From an uncultured Nocardioides sp. (GTDB taxonomy: Bacteria > Actinomycetota > Actinomycetes > Propionibacteriales > Nocardioidaceae): 64,000 nt of DNA. The position numbers were made by a program, and so were the translations under genes. A model generated the notes under the pieces. The model was given only the letters and a program-made list of their open reading frames with translations, was not told the DNA's origin and made no database searches. Location: NCBI RefSeq assembly GCF_947489365.1, contig NZ_CANLDB010000001.1:434001-498000 (forward strand), given 5' to 3'. This document shows, one piece after another, positions 63,743 to 64,000 of this stretch (position 1 is the stretch's first letter; each line of letters begins with the position of its first letter).

Positions 63743-64000
63743 GTGCTGCTGACCCTCGACACCGCGACGGCGTACGTGTCCGTCGCGCTGCACGACGGCA
63801 CCGACGTCGTGGCCGAGGCGTCCGGCGAGGACCGCATGCGCCACGGCGAGCAGCTCGCTCCGGCGATCGCGCAGGTGCTCGCCGAGGCCGGTGCCGAGCG
63901 GGGGGACCTCACCGCCGTCGGCGTCGGGGTGGGGCCCGGGCCGTTCACCGGCCTGCGGGTCGGTGTGGTCACCGCGCGGGTGCTGGGCCACACCCTCGGC
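63743..64000 (+). CDS. tsaB: tRNA threonylcarbamoyladenosine biosynthesis protein TsaB, 3' partial
   Basis: Only 86 codons are visible, open to the window edge. LLTLDTATAYVSVALHDG is the start of the ASKHA fold, HGEQLAPAIAQVLAEAG the conserved helix, and GPGPFTGLRVGVVTARVLG the signature of TsaB. It acts as scaffold for TsaD in t6A synthesis. TAGCCT (63730-63735) lies 7 nt before the GTG, so it can be transcribed as a leaderless mRNA apart from tsaE. rimI and tsaD would be expected next, outside the window. Confidence 0.93.
   Translation, partial: MLLTLDTATAYVSVALHDGTDVVAEASGEDRMRHGEQLAPAIAQVLAEAGAERGDLTAVGVGVGPGPFTGLRVGVVTARVLGHTLG

Overview
The window is very GC-rich with strong G/C bias at third codon positions. 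Many GTG starts, 4-bp ATGA/GTGA gene overlaps, TANNNT -10 boxes 6 to 8 nt before start codons, a DUF222/HNH gene and SigE-family ECF sigma all point to an actinobacterium, most like the Nocardioidaceae (for example Nocardioides). That placement is inference from style and gene content, not from a search. No rRNA, tRNA, CRISPR array, transposase or prophage gene was seen.

Layout. 1-3136: end of a methyltransferase, truA, an RsmC-like methyltransferase and a P450. 3227-8937: a minus-strand acyl-CoA catabolism operon (two SDRs, an APH-type phosphotransferase, an acyl-CoA dehydrogenase, an unknown protein) facing a TetR regulator across a palindromic operator. 8876-15762: a secreted beta-helix protein, an ABC-F ATPase, a fatty-acid-CoA ligase, and a LysR/TDT-transporter pair. 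15826-22049: an orphan response regulator with a long Pro/Ala linker, a three-gene minus operon (Cna-B-like secreted protein, GT2 glycosyltransferase, lipoprotein), and an anti-sigma-like membrane protein with a SigE-family sigma factor. 22054-29989: a MalY/PatB aminotransferase, then a (hydroxy)proline-betaine catabolic cluster: LysR, HpbD epimerase, StcD-like flavoenzyme, Rieske demethylase and its reductase. 30334-33985: a three-subunit PaoABC-like molybdenum hydroxylase. 34055-43246: secreted lipase, TetR plus SnoaL-like protein around a 29-bp palindrome, a membrane protein, a membrane-embedded LuxR-type regulator, a DUF222/HNH protein, and two overlapping genes for large secreted proteins. 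43385-47309: gltA, rplM, rpsI, glmM. 47576-55740: ohr, then a five-gene nickel/peptide-class ABC importer plus MFS operon behind a Zur/Fur-like box, and two tandem membrane-anchored paralogues. 55907-64000: coaA, glmS, acpS, nnr, alr, an alpha/beta hydrolase, tsaE and the start of tsaB.

How it fits together. The housekeeping genes (truA; rplM-rpsI-glmM; coaA-glmS-acpS-nnr-alr-tsaE-tsaB) form one conserved actinobacterial neighbourhood. Here it is split by about 43 kb of accessory genes between truA and rplM and by about 8.5 kb between glmM and coaA. The accessory parts are compact operons, each with a recognisable local regulator or operator. Several intergenic gaps carry one family of long composite palindromic repeats, and a second short palindrome brackets the betaine cluster. 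The most promising systems are the Zur-like-box ABC/MFS operon (Cnt-like metal or metallophore uptake with fused permeases), the betaine catabolic island and the GT2/Cna-B/lipoprotein operon.
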